64,000 nt of DNA. It comes from Viscum album (Eukaryota > Streptophyta > Magnoliopsida > Santalales > Viscaceae). The stretch spans positions 124,001-188,000 of the forward strand of contig CAUJRU010000138.1 in NCBI GenBank assembly GCA_963277665.1. The letters run 5' to 3'. Made by a program: the position numbers and the translations under genes. Below are positions 36,643-47,767 of this stretch, one piece after another (position 1 is the stretch's first letter; every line of letters begins with the position of its first letter). The notes under the pieces are model-generated. The model had not been told where the DNA came from, made no database searches, and worked only from the letters and a program-made list of their open reading frames with translations.

Positions 36643-37773
36643 TCATAAAGAGTATGTTTTACTCTTCATATCCTCAAATTGTTTTCGTCGTTGATCTTTT
36701 TGATCATTTGGATGAAAAGGCCTTTGTTGTTGGCGTTCAGGAGGTGGAGTCCTTCGAGAAGATGAAGGTTTTGAAGTAGATATAGGTACAGGTGCTTGTT
36801 TAAGCATAACTGTAGCAGTTTCTTCTTTACCCATTCTACTTCCTGGAGCCGATGGAATTACACGAGATTTAACCTTAGCCTGTATAAGGGAATCTTCAAT
36901 CTGCTGAGCGATTGAAGTAAGGTCTCGAAACCCTCCTGTGTATTTCACAGGGATCAAGGTCGTGCGTAATTCGTCACGCAAATTTGCCACACAGATTGGC
37001 AATAGCTCTTCCTGAGGGAGTGCTAAACTCAGGGAATACGTTAATCCCTTCCAGCGAGGAATGAAATCAGAGACTCTTTCATTCTCCCTTTGCTTATAGT
37101 TTGTATGATCGGAAACATTCATTTTTGGCAAAGTTGAGCTGAATTGAAGAAGGAATTTTTGACGAAGATCCTCCCATCCGATGATTGACCGGGATTTCAA
37201 GCTTGTATACCAGACAAAAGCTGGTCCTTTCAAGGTTCGCACGAAGCATCTAAGTTTCACTGCTTCTTGCTGCTCTGGAGTTCCCATCATAGGATCACAA
37301 CAAGAAACGTAATGCGTCAAATGTTGTTCAGGGTCGCCTGATCCATTGAAAGTAGGGAAAACAGGGTTTCCAAAACTGGATGGAGGAGAAATTGAATCTA
37401 CCCATTCAGGGTAAACTTTTTTTTCAGGTTGAACTCGCGCCCGTTTCCCTTCCATAGTTTCTAACCGAGCTGTTAATGACTCAATAGTAGTTATTAAATT
37501 TTGAGAAACATCCGGTTGAACCTGGTCTTGAGTAGGTGCAATGAATGGAGCTTGAACAGACGTGGTGGTTGGTGCTGCAACTGATGGTAGCACTGCCCAC
37601 CATTGTTGCACTTGACCCATAGGATTAGACCTCTGAGGGTGTACTGATAAAGGAGGATATTCTTGATCCATCTCAGTAACTGCAACAAATTCCTTCGGCT
37701 GTCGGACTTCAGCATTCTTAAGAATAAGACTACTCTGAAGTAGTTCTGCATTCATTCTTCTTAATTCTTTCAT
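36643..37773 (-). pseudogene. Gag (capsid) of the Tat element
   Basis: 376 open codons forming the virus-like particle capsid. The N-terminal 20-30 residues continue an upstream coiled coil (E-Q-R-F-A-Q-Q-E-E-E-M-K-E-L). A Pro/Gln-rich middle follows. The retrotransposon gag domain spans about residues 135-300, with F-P-T-F-N-G-S-G-D-P-E-Q-H-L, L-K-G-P-A-F-V-W-Y and F-L-L-Q-F-S-S. The C-terminal part is basic. It shares its frame with ORF1 upstream and with protease downstream. Confidence 0.88.
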
Positions 37774-40700
37774 TTCCTCCTCCTGTTGTGCAAACCTTTG
37801 CTCTAATGAGAGCTACTGACCTTCTCCAGAGGAAGTATATGTAACCTGATTCTTTCCCTTCCATTTGTTGGATACCTTTTGTAGGGAGGGAAGTGGATTA
37901 CCTAGGTTCTGAGTAATCCTTTGACTTCATGTACATACACATTCTTCATTTGTATCGGTGCGTACATTTTCTTGAGCATGACGCTCTTCATCTGAGTCCC
38001 CTGAGTGAGTCTCCTCTGGTGGATTAACAACAACGGCATTGATGACATTGATTGATGAATAATACATCGCATCTCTTCTATCAACATTTCTGTGATATTG
38101 TCTTCTTTCATGTCTTTGATGAGATATTGCCTTTTGTTGATTCAATCTTTTAGGAACTCCTTGACGAGCTATAACTTGGAGGGAATCTCCTGATAATTTG
38201 GCTCTTCGTTCCTCTTGGGGATTCTTCCCTAATCGAGAAAAGACCGACATTCTCTGAGGAGGGGATTGATGATTTGAAAGAGTCCCCAGTCTCGAGAACT
38301 GGGGATGTTCCTGCTGATTCCGCTCAACTCCTCGAATCCCATTTGTTGACACTGAGGGTTGGGATAGAGAATTCCCCAGTCTAACAAGCTGGGGTGGCTC
38401 TTGACATGCTACGTCTGAGATCTTCTTAAAAGATCTCTTGATCATGTGAATCTTAGTTCAGAAATTAGCTAGATGCATTAACCTGTATCCATTTTTATCA
38501 CCTGGTTCAACAGACCGTTGGATGATTTCCGAGACTTCTGTCATTTGATGACGTGTTTTCTCCATACGAGAGGCTTGTGCAATATTCTTTCCTTCTTGAT
38601 GTAGGAGCAATTCAAAAACTTGTTCTCTATATGCTTGATTTTTAGAGGAACTAGTTGAAGCTTGTTCTTGAGCAAGCTTTTGATTATGAACAAAGCCCAT
38701 TGACTGTGGTCGGCCATGGGCAATAACATTGCATGAGACCATTTTCGGCGGGCTTTGCTGACTGGAAAGCACTGTGAAATGTAGTGCTCCGTGAACACCC
38801 CATCCTCTGATATGAACATCAGATGGAGCATTGGCAATTAACTGACGCAATTTTCTTAGTGCGCCAAGGCATGAACGTTGAAGGGTTCTCTGTTGTTTTT
38901 CAGCCTTCGGATACCGAGAGACTGATATAGATGCTAAGTCAATCTGACATTTTAGCCCTTCTATTATCTTAAGATGATTTTCATATTCATCATAAGATAA
39001 TACCTTCTTCTTTAATTGACAAAGAGTTTTCCATTTGTTGAGACGAATATCATGGATTACATCATCCGTCAACATCTTTGGAATGTCGTACTGGGAGTCA
39101 GCCAAAGGCCAAAACATGACTGGTACTTCACCTTTTTCCAGTTTTTTCCTCATGTTCAACATTTCCTCTTTATCATTAAATGAAGATTCTCATACCTGTT
39201 TTGACCAGAGTTAGTGTTTCCTTGTTGCTTCATCGGATTCAACAAGATTTGTAGAGAGATCATTGGTCAAACTAGAAGATGCATGACTTAGGGGTGGTTC
39301 GGAGAATGACCTACACCCTGGGCTATCTTCTGATTGAGAAGGTATTTCACTTGTTAGCGATAAAGCATCAGACATGACTGGTTTCACATTTTCAAGTGCC
39401 TCAAGATAAGAGGGCTTTCTCGGCACTAAATTGTCCACTGGAGTATTTTCCAGGCAATGTGAATCACTACTGCGGAGAGGACATTCGCAGTGAAATTCAT
39501 CATCCTGGGGAGGAACACCATAATGGGTTACAGCAAAAGATGATATCTCTTGCTCCTTGGTCTTCTGACCACACAGAGGGTTCCTGTGGCTCTCATCTGA
39601 AGAAGAAACTTCAAGATTGACCAAATTTTCATGAAGCAAGCCTTCATGAGGAAGTGTCTATTGAAGACCTTCAGAATTAATGTTCCCGTTATTGGGAACT
39701 GAGGGAGTAGAATCTTGAATTCTGACAGATAAATGTCTGAGGGCTTCAAGAACTCCACCATCGAGCAAGGCTTGGTTACAGATTGGCCTTTGATCTCCTG
39801 ACTGTGCTGGGCGGATCATTTTCATAGATACTTTCTTACTCGCTTTAGAAACCACTAGATGATGAAAGTGATTGCTCTGAGCAGGTATATGTGCCTGATC
39901 AGGAAATATGGTCAAGTTAGGCTGACGATCTCCATTAAAATCAGGTGTATGTGCCTGACTTGGTTGTCCGTATGATATGGGGGAGTATGCCCTATAACCC
40001 TCTTGGACTGGAACAGATGTGTCTGTCTGTTCCGGAATGAATCGTTGATGTGTCACTCCACTGCTAGGGATAGATTTATGCGTCTTTCACTGAGATGATG
40101 CTGAACCTGTTATGATATCCTGACAAGCATCCAGAATATGAGCAGGAATTTTCTTCTGCTCTTTCACCATTGACAAAATATTCTTGGTGACTTCAGCCGC
40201 CGGAACGGGAATATACGTCCATTCCGGGTTTGGAGTAGGTGTATGTGCCTGCTCCTTTCCTCCTTTTCCTGTCAGTGAATCCTGACAGTACTCAACTGTG
40301 GAGGCATAGAGTTGAGTCTGCCTCCTGTTTGTCTTCGGGGCTTTCCGACCGACTTCTCCGTGCGCTACCAAGCGAGACTGTTGGTAGGCTTGATTAGTAT
40401 TAGCAGGTGTATGTGCCTACTGATTACACTTCGCCAAACGCGGTTGACGAGATCCATCATTTGTAGTCAGACGAGCCTTCTGACTAACTGGTGATGTATA
40501 AGCAGGTGCATGTTCCTACCTATAGTACTCCGCCGGATATGCCTGGCGGGATTGGCTTGATGCTTCCAGACGAGTCTACTGGACAGCGGAATTAAAACGG
40601 ATAGGTGTGTGTGCGTGCTCGTTGTTTTCCACCAAGTTTGGTTGGTGGAATCCTTCATATGTAGTCAGGAGAGCCTGCTGACTAACTGATGATGCATAAG

Positions 40701-41586
40701 CAGGTGCATGTTCCTGCCTATAGTACTCCGCCGGATTTGCCTGGATGGATTGTCTTGATGCTGCTAGACGAGTCCGCTGGACAGCGGAATTAAAACGGAC
40801 AGGTGTGTGTGCCTGCTAGTTGTTTGCCACCAAGTTAGGTTGGTGGACTTCTCCAGAGATGGCAGGGATGACAACCTGCCTATTGTTAACCGGATTCCAT
40901 CTCTGGCGGTTCATCTTGCCTGCTCGGGTTCGAGGAACCTGAGTTGAATGCCTGGAGTCGGTACCATCATCATGTTGAGGGTGCACTACCGCACGAGTCT
41001 GGCTGCGATTGTTGATGGGAGCCCTCGGGAAGGACTCCTGTCTTTTTGAATTAAGGCCCTGCGGGACCTGCTCATTCACTTCCTCAGAGTAAGGGAGTGA
41101 ATAGAAATTGCATTCCGGGGATAACGACCCGAAACGGCTGGAGACAGTAGTCATCACCGTCTGCTTCTTGATCGCTGGCCGCCATTGTCTGGACGACCAG
41201 GTAGAGTTGTTAACTTGGAGGGCTTGACGAGAGGCCTCCAGAGTTGGGATAGTACCATTGCGATGGTACTCCTTAACCAGTGCATAAGAAACCCAGCGTT
41301 GAAGACGCTGAGTTGGTGATGTCATCCTCAGAGCGGACAACGTTCTAGCAGGAGTAGCAGCATTGGTTTTCATAGCAGTAGACCTCACAGTAGAGGTGTT
41401 TACAGCAGTAGTATTCACAGGGGTAAATTTAAGGAAAGCCATTTTGCAGAAGATTTTGAGAAAAGAGTGCCTGTTCCATATAACAGACATAATCAAGATG
41501 AATCTGGCCACTGAATCTTTTGGATTAGCACATGTCAATGATTGCTTTGTTGGCCCAAGGGGACTAACAAATAAGAAGAACATCAC
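37774..41586 (-). pseudogene. ORF1 upstream of gag (Tat element), unknown function, stop-riddled
   Basis: One reading frame from ATG 41586, or from the alternative ATG 41442 (MAFLKF), down to gag. It is interrupted by about ten in-frame stops but no frame shift. Open pieces: 41586-40816, 40371-40087, 40056-39658, 39639-39211, 39162-38458, 38445-37927. The N-terminal third has in-frame repeats of 66 residues. The middle is acidic and Ser-rich. At 39162-38700 is a more globular part (P-V-M-F-W-P-L-A-D-S, then G-W-G-V-H-G-A-L-H). The end has short R-L-G repeats and then a coiled coil leading into gag. Ogre-type Tat elements carry an ORF1 of unknown role here. In this copy it is in frame with gag, which may mean a fusion. 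Where copies can be compared, the stops look like C-to-T changes (CAG to TAG). Confidence 0.7.
40405..40998 (-). repeat. In-frame 198-bp tandem repeats in ORF1
   Basis: The word AGGTGTRTGTGCCTG starts at 40405, 40603 and 40801, exactly 198 bp (66 codons) apart. The sequence between is alike, with A-H-T-P, F-N-S-A-V-Q, P-A-E-Y-Y-R, E-H-A-P-A-Y and H-Q-P-N-L-V words. Further single copies of the A-H-T-P/A-H-I-P word at 40237, 39943 and 39883 are spaced 168, 294 and 60 bp, all multiples of three. This suggests the repeat matters at protein level. Confidence 0.8.
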
Positions 41587-41600
41587 TTTAACTTGGTTAA

Positions 41601-41618
41601 GGATTCACGTCGGGTTCA
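41601..41618 (-). promoter_or_regulatory. Candidate primer binding site of the Tat element
   Basis: Just inside the 5' LTR the minus strand reads TGAACCCGACGTGAATCC. It looks like the complement of a tRNA 3' end (acceptor then T-arm with GAATC). It lies a few bases from the LTR end and is not of the iMet type. I cannot assign the tRNA. Confidence 0.45.
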
Positions 41619-42532
41619 CTATTTTTTTTCGCACGGAATCCGGGGATGACCTCCTGGATGGGAGATTCAAACGTTCCGATCGGTTTCAAACGGGTTTGTT
41701 CGTAGAACCGGAAACATCCAATGATTCCACATCCGTTTGGACCTAATTTCCAATGGTAGGAGCTCATTATCTTATGGGCTAATGAGGCTTAGGAATTTTC
41801 ATTGGTCGAGAGGATGGGAGGTCGGACTCATCACACCTTTTTGAGGGGAATTATTGTCTACTCCGGGACTTTCTTTATAGATTTATGTTCTGTTCGTGAA
41901 TCCTTATTACATTACCAAATATAAAATGAGCTTTCCTTCAGTTTAACAATCAATGATTAAATATGTAAGAAATTTAGAGAATCTTTTATATGTATCCGAG
42001 GTTCTTCATCAATAGAGAATCTTCTGTATCTATTTAGAGATTATTGGTCAATGGTATCCTTCAAAATATTTATATAAAAGTCTCTTGGTCATTATGATGA
42101 CCAGGCTGGTTATAAAGCCACTCAGTGGGGCACTTGATGTTTATCGTCATTCAGAAGGATAATGAATTACTTCAGAGTTGGGATCGAACCCATAGATGGT
42201 CTACCTACGCATCCTTTGTTTTGAAAAAAGAATCAGAACCCACGTAGTTCGAATAAGGGTATGATGTTTATGATTGATGGCTCAAAACAGGATGTTACAA
42301 TTACTTTTACACTCTAAGATCACGTGAGTAATTCTCGGTGTGAGAAACAAGAGGTACTAGTAAAATTTAGACAATTGTTCCATGAAAGATGAAATCATAA
42401 TAAATGGTTTGGGGCTTATGTATGTATGACTGCCCATATAGATGAAGGTTTAGGATTCACTTTTAGGGAGAAACTCCATGAACAGGGTACATAATGGTAT
42501 ATGTGCTTCATGTAGATTTGAATACTCTAATT

Positions 42533-43165
42533 TTGGGGCTTACTCTTAAGGAGGATGCCCAAGAGAGGAGGGGACTTATGATTGGGTTTTACTCCTGAAA
42601 AGGAAAACCACATCAAGGGTAAATTAGGAATGGTTAAAGAGAAATTAGGGGACTTGGGGCTTATTCCTGAAGAGGAAGCCCATGATTATAACTGGGTTTT
42701 ATACTTGAAAAAGGAGACCCAGGTTAGGGATTAAGGTTTGGGGCTTATTCCTGAGGAGGATGCCCATGTTACGGGACTCAGGGCTTATTCCTAAGGTGGA
42801 TGCCCAAATTAAGCGACTTGGGGCTTACTCCTAAGAAGGATGCCCAAGATTTATGACTGGGACTTATTCCTGAGAAGGAAGCCCGGGTTAGGGGACTTGG
42901 ATTGGGGCTTACTCCTAAAGAGGATGCCCAAATTAGAGGACTTGGGGCTTACTCATAAGAAGGATGCCCATATTTTGATATTGGGATTGGGGCTTACTCT
43001 TAAGGAGGATGCCCAAGTTAAGGAATTAAGGTTTGGGGCTTACTCCTGAAGAGGATGCCCAAATTTGGGAACTTTAAGAATTTGGGGCTTACTCCTGAGG
43101 AAAAGGCCCAGATTAAAGAACTTATAACTGGGGATTATTCCTGAAAAGGAGACCCAGGTTAATGA
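42533..43165. repeat. LTR minisatellite of inverted-repeat units (5' LTR copy)
   Basis: Same array as 24642-25270. Examples of self-pairing units: GGGCTT (42657-42662) with AAGCCC (42676-42681); GGTTTT (42585-42590) with AAAACC (42604-42609); GGGC (42821-42824) with GCCC (42842-42845). The plus-strand frame 42840-43049 only reads through the repeat. Confidence 0.8.
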
Positions 43166-43461
43166 TTCTATCATCTTAAAGGATGAGGTTGAATGAATGA
43201 ACTCTCAATCTTTGGTGACATAAAGATGTTTAAATCACTAGGTTTTGAGAGATATTCCACAGAATTCCTTTCAGATAAGGAAGTCAAATCAAGAAATCAT
43301 GCCATAAATGGCTTAGATGAGTGTCTTGAAGACTGAATCTTGAAAAGGAAAGGTGTGATGGCTTAAGAGAGGTGAAATGGGCAGAAAAGGCACCCAAAAA
43401 AGGAATGGGCGCGCAAGTCTTGGAAGGCGCGCAGGTACTGCCGCGGCGCGCAAGTATTGGT

Positions 43462-43481
43462 CGCGCAGGTATACCTGCGCG
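43462..43481. promoter_or_regulatory. Perfect 20-bp GC-rich palindrome in the 5' LTR
   Basis: CGCGCAGGTA followed by TACCTGCGCG, arms of 10 with no spacer. The 3' LTR copy (about 25574-25592) has two changes that break it. It lies downstream of the TATA box, so it would be transcribed. Confidence 0.75.
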
Positions 43482-43832
43482 GCATGTGGGGTACTTGCAT
43501 GATTTTCAACCAGCATTAAAATACTTGATCGATTCTTTATTAAACCCTTTAGAATCCTATTAAGGTTCTTCCAGAAATGGGACGTGCAAATTCTATTGAA
43601 GGAATGAGGAGGCGCGCAAGTGTGACCACTTCCCTTAAGGGCTGGCCACTCACGCGTGCAAGTGTTGATGAGTTTCAACACCTAGGCCTTCCTCCCTCTC
43701 TTTAGATCTTCCGTTCTAGGTAATAAATTACCTTAGAAGTGTTCCGGAAGCTTTGAGAAGAGACTTGGGCATCCGAAGCTTCAATATGAGTTTCTGGAAA
43801 AAGATCTCCCCGAACCGGGGGCCCACATGGTC

Positions 43833-43840
43833 TATTTATA
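43833..43840 (-). promoter_or_regulatory. TATA box of the 5' LTR (Tat element promoter)
   Basis: Minus-strand TATAAATA in CCTATAAATAGACC, a strong plant TATA context. It is expected to set the RNA start about 25-35 bp downstream (near 43805). Confidence 0.7.
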
Positions 43841-43883
43841 GGCAGGAGAAGACCCCGAGCGGTTACCGGGCGGTTATCACTTA

Positions 43884-43937
43884 GGTCGCGCAAGTCACTT
43901 GCGCGACCAAGGGCGTCGCGCAAGTGTACTTGCGCGA
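43884..43937. promoter_or_regulatory. Two adjacent CGCGCAAGT palindromes upstream of the LTR TATA box
   Basis: The first has arms GGTCGCGCAAGT (43884-43895) and ACTTGCGCGACC (43897-43908), 12 bp each with one base between. The second has arms TCGCGCAAGT (43916-43925) and ACTTGCGCGA (43928-43937), two bases between. They start 44 bp upstream of the TATA box in the element's sense. The form fits binding sites for a dimeric protein, but no factor is known to me. Confidence 0.7.
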
Positions 43938-44087
43938 TAGTGATATAACTTGCGCGGTGCAGTTGCTTTTGATCCTTTGTTCATGCCTTTTTCGATTTTT
44001 GATGTTTTCTTCAAAGGTTGAATCACTTTGAGCTCAGATATTCCCCTTTTCCGATCTTTAGATTCTGTGACGAAAGGATCGTCAACA

Positions 44088-44092
44088 ATGTA
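44088..44092. repeat. Right target-site duplication of the Tat element (ATGTA)
   Basis: Identical to 23730-23734, directly after the CAACA terminus. Confidence 0.9.
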
Positions 44093-44200
44093 CCAAATAA
44101 AGAGATATATGAATGACCACATGCATGTCATTTACTAGGGAGATATAGAAATCGAGGATGGATCCTCATTTGGGAAGAACCTACTGTTGATATTGGAATA
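44088..44200 (+). pseudogene. Integrase C-terminal remnant of the decayed element (continuation)
   Basis: With the insertion and one ATGTA copy removed, the reading frame at 23.7 kb continues here without a shift into K-R-Y-M-N-D-H-M-H-V, then an acidic stretch (I-E-D-G-S-S-F). This matches the integrase end (Q-L-K-R-Y...D-P-S-H-V...) of chromovirus-like elements. Confidence 0.75.
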
Positions 44201-44213
44201 ATATGAGAAGAAC

Positions 44214-44256
44214 ATGTATGTATGTATGTATGTATGTATGTATTTATGTATGTACC
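44214..44256. repeat. (TATG)n microsatellite
   Basis: About ten tandem TATG units with one interruption, just after the integrase remnant. No function is implied. Confidence 0.9.
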
Positions 44257-44900
44257 ATACAATTAATTTTCACGTTCTAGAAACATGGGAATGAGTAGGA
44301 CATCTCCTGGGAATGGGAGATCCAGATACAGGCTCAGTAACATGAGTATATTTTTTTGTTTTTTTTCAGGTACTAAAATATTGATGGATGGAATGATTTA
44401 GGGAGCCTATTTTTTTATATGTACTATGTTGAAGTATTTCAATATATATTCCTAGGGCCATGAACTTATAGGCATTCAATTTGGTGGCTCAATGTTCCCA
44501 AAATTAATTTTATAAAAATATTAAATATGTTATATATTACATACATATAGTTTCATAAAAAAAATTCAGAACTCATAATAGAAATTATGCATCATAAATT
44601 TAAGACAATATTTGTGTCTAGAACAAGATGATTACCTAATGCGTCAACAAATATTATTATGTTTAGGCATTCAAATTCGTTGTTATTTGGTTCTATGTTT
44701 ACTCTATTAAATATATTTTTAATTATATTTATTTAGATATAAAAATTAATCAATATATTACATATATATAAGTCTTCTCTTATGTATATTTTCATAGAGT
44801 TATCCACATAAAACCTAAAATTATTCAAGTGAGTTCTTCCTCATTATATTGGCTTATAAAATCCAATGATGATACATATATGGATCAGGGATGATATATA
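44257..44900. other. AT-rich stretch before the recognisable 3' LTR
   Basis: Holds no gene. It probably contains the polypurine tract and the start of the decayed element's 3' LTR, but neither could be placed. Confidence 0.4.
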
Positions 44901-47560
44901 TGAATTCAATGTAACAATTACTTTAATTCATTAGTGTTCCCATTATTTGAAAATAAATTTTCCAATCTAAAAGTATGACTCATATGTTTTTGGTTTATTT
45001 CCTTGTGGATTTAATTGAATAATAATGATCCTATTTTTACAATTTATTTTCCCAAATGGGGGTCTTTTATTGTTATAATGAATTGAAATTTAATTGGTTA
45101 TTCTTGTTTTCTAACCCCTAGATAACCCGGTCATTAATCAGTCACCATGAAAGGTCTGAAATGATTAATAAACCATTGTTATTGTACATTCCTCCATCAT
45201 TTTCTTCGTGTTATTCACCATTCAGACGTTGTTGTCCTAGTTTGACATTGGCACAAGGTACCGAGCCTAATCGGACCCCCTAAGTCATTAAAAATTAGAA
45301 AATAAATGAATGATCAATTAATAAGGGATATATTTTTTGATTGTTTGAGAGTTTTGGGCGATCAGTTTTTTGATTCAATGTCGGAATATATTACACTAGT
45401 TGGTGGTGCTTGGTTTTATGAATACAAGGAATCCCCATAGGATGATATAATCTAATTTGAAAGAAACAGTGATCAGAACGGACAAATTGAGAATAGATCA
45501 ACCATTTTCAGGAGGATCGGTTATTTAGAATCAATGTCAGAATGGCCAGATCTATCATACTAAAAATAGGGCTAGTTTTATTTTTGGAAAACACGACTAC
45601 ACATGGTGTTTCATGATGAAAATATTGTGTGTAGTCCCTATGATATGGTTACTAGTGTTTTTGAAATTTATAAGGATTTTATACCATGTAGATACCACAC
45701 ACACCATGTACCTCTTCCCAGGGTGGATGATTCATTTCATGGATAATGAATCAATGAATATTCCACGGGACCAAGTAAACAAACATTTATTGAGTACAAG
45801 GGAACAAGTAGATACACTGGTGGTACCCCATGTGAAGTATTGTGTCATGTACCAAGGTACACATACAAAACGTGAATTCACAGATATGACCAAGGTTCAT
45901 GGGAAGGGACCTCGATTTCCCTAGATATGCTATATAGCCTCCCTAAATTCTATGTAGTGATACATGAGTTAGCAATTCAGGTACCTCCACGAACACAGAC
46001 ATGTAATGGAGTAGAACCCTAGCTCATGTCGGTGCCCTCACATGCCATATACCCCTTTGGTTCCCTTTTAGGAGACATTAATCTCTCATATATCATTAAT
46101 TTTTAATTATATATCAGTCCTCGAGTAACCTATCATTAGTTTTATTCCATACTGAATTTGATTGTGGCCCCTATTATATATTTGAAGATGTGATGAGTCC
46201 TGATCTGTGTTTGGTTCATTTTTAGGAGAACCCCTATGTTGATAGTGATTATGCAGGATCTCCATATGCATTCCAACTGGAACAATCTAGGTGGATTGGG
46301 CATTAGTCCTTGAGGGCTATAGTGGAACCTGGTAGTTGGTCGTGGAATGGATACTCTATAAAATTATAAATTGGAACCCTCTATGAAGGATTGGACTGGG
46401 TCCCCTACATAATTCTATATATGAATACTATGGCTACGCTAGGTGTGGGTTCTCTACCATCTAGGTATGGCATGGGTCCTCTATCAACTATTAGAGTGAA
46501 TCCCTCCCACTAGAACAAGGTATGTGTCATTTATCCATCCACTAAGTGGAACCCTCTTATTATACTAGTGTATATGTTCTCTATAATTAATTTTCTCCCT
46601 ATACTGTATGGAATATTGGTGAGGGATGTGACTTCACCAGGATACACTTGGGAAGAAGCATGAATTAATGGGCAATGTTGATGGACTTCTAAAACTATTA
46701 CCGACTCTTTTAATAGGCTATGTTTTAAGATGAAGATCTTATTTCTCTCAAGCTTATGATTATTTTAGTTGATCATATATATATATATATATATTCATCT
46801 ATATCAATGATGTAAATTGATTTAATCACCTACCATTGGATTTGAAGACGTACATGGTTATGGAACATGATTTCTGTAATTGGATTCTTGTTGTTGGATA
46901 TGGTTTCTCTCCAGTTAGGAGTGGAAAATACTTGATGTGTATTCCATACACACATCATTTTTATCACCTTGTTTTTGGATGAGGTAATATTCATGTAATT
47001 TAAATTTATTATTCTTATTATTTATAAATTACTGAATATTCTTATTCTATATCTCTTCCCCCCCCCTCCAACTTTAGGGGAATTATACTGGTTATATATA
47101 TTCTCACCCATGCATGGGTATTGCCCACACGGTTCTTATCTTATACATACAGTGGAAAATTCATTAGTGACATTAGAAGTGAAAAGGGATACTCGGTTCT
47201 TCGCACTGCATACAGGTGTCTTATCTTGGACATTTGGAGTTTGGATCTATCCATAGTTTAATTTAAAGGTTTTTCAGGTTGGGACATATTTCTTTTTGGT
47301 CATGTATTTTTCTTCTTTAATTTTTATTTTTCATTATCATAATATTTTACACCATAGTGGTATCTCATTCTTGGTTTACCTTATACTTGTTTCCTACTTT
47401 TATTATTATTCATTTTCACTTCTGTTTTCAGATGGTCATGTGTGTGATTAAAATTACATTGGAAAAGGCATCCCATTTAGATTTTTCCTTATATAAATTT
47501 TCGCCAACCCTGGCCATTAGAGACATGATTTGGGTAGTATTGGGTCAGGCCTAAGTTATA
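44900..47560 (+). repeat. Probable 3' LTR of the decayed element
   Basis: Collinear similarity with 16.6-19.0 kb (see that entry). Contains GGGTCC/GGAACC-type units at 46.3-46.55 kb, an (AT)n stretch near 46776-46792 in the place of a TATA region, and a C-rich run near 47058. The frame 45613-45924 is not a gene. Ends are approximate. Confidence 0.55.
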
Positions 47561-47762
47561 TTTGGGTCTTGAAATAGACCATAAAATTTTAAAATCATAT
47601 TCCTTATCATAAAAAGTCATGATAAAAATATATAAGATAACATAAAACCGTTACCAAATTGGTAATGATTGAATCATAGGAATAATCAAAAAAATAACAT
47701 TATATGATTTTATAAATCCAAATAATTTTTTAAGAATCATCTTAAAATATAATCAAGGGTTG
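47561..47762. other. Old flank between the decayed LTR and the Tekay-like element
   Basis: AT-rich, nothing recognised. It ends at the AGTGA target duplication. Confidence 0.5.
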
Positions 47763-47767
47763 AGTGA
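47763..47767. repeat. Left target-site duplication (AGTGA)
   Basis: Directly before the TGTAACGG terminus, identical to 60221-60225. Confidence 0.9.

Larger units (their letters stand above)
23735..44087 (-). mobile_element. Tat-lineage Ty3/Gypsy retrotransposon, 20.35 kb, full length
   Basis: Bounded by 2.46-kb LTRs (23735-26198 and 41625-44087) and a perfect ATGTA duplication. Sense is the minus strand. Order: 5' LTR, ORF1, gag, protease, RT, RNase H, archaeal-type RNase H, integrase, inverted-repeat array, spacer duplications, an opposite-strand ORF, polypurine tract, 3' LTR. The second RNase H between RT/RNase H and integrase is the hallmark of the Tat (Ogre/Tat) lineage. Extra ORFs before gag and antisense ORFs after pol are also known there. 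About twenty stop codons and a few frame shifts make it non-autonomous, but domain cores are well kept. LTRs differ by about 17 positions in 310 compared by hand. Confidence 0.93.
41625..44087 (-). repeat. 5' LTR of the Tat element
   Basis: Direct repeat of 23735-26198. The inner terminus has changed from TG to TT on the plus strand. U3 from 44087 to the TATA box is only about 250 bp, so most of the LTR (about 2.2 kb, including the minisatellite) would be in the transcript leader. CpG sites are better kept than in the 3' LTR. Confidence 0.93.
16600..47560 (+). mobile_element. Highly decayed Ty3/Gypsy element, split by the Tat insertion
   Basis: A plus-strand element recognisable only by conserved protein words spread over broken frames. 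In order: gag and zinc knuckle (about 19.95-20.35 kb), protease (20.6-21.0), RT (21.6-21.95), RNase H (22.25-22.4), integrase (22.9-23.73). The integrase C-terminus resumes at 44088 after the 20.35-kb insertion. LTR-like sequence at about 16.6-19.0 kb is similar to 44.9-47.5 kb, with matching words in the same order such as TCAGGTTG followed by GTATTTTTC. The exact ends are uncertain. Host DNA here is CpG-poor, consistent with long methylation decay. Confidence 0.7.

Noticed and set aside
45613..45924. 103-codon plus-strand frame as a gene
   Set aside because: Lies in a decayed LTR. The paralogous stretch near 17.2-17.5 kb has no such frame, and no motif is present.
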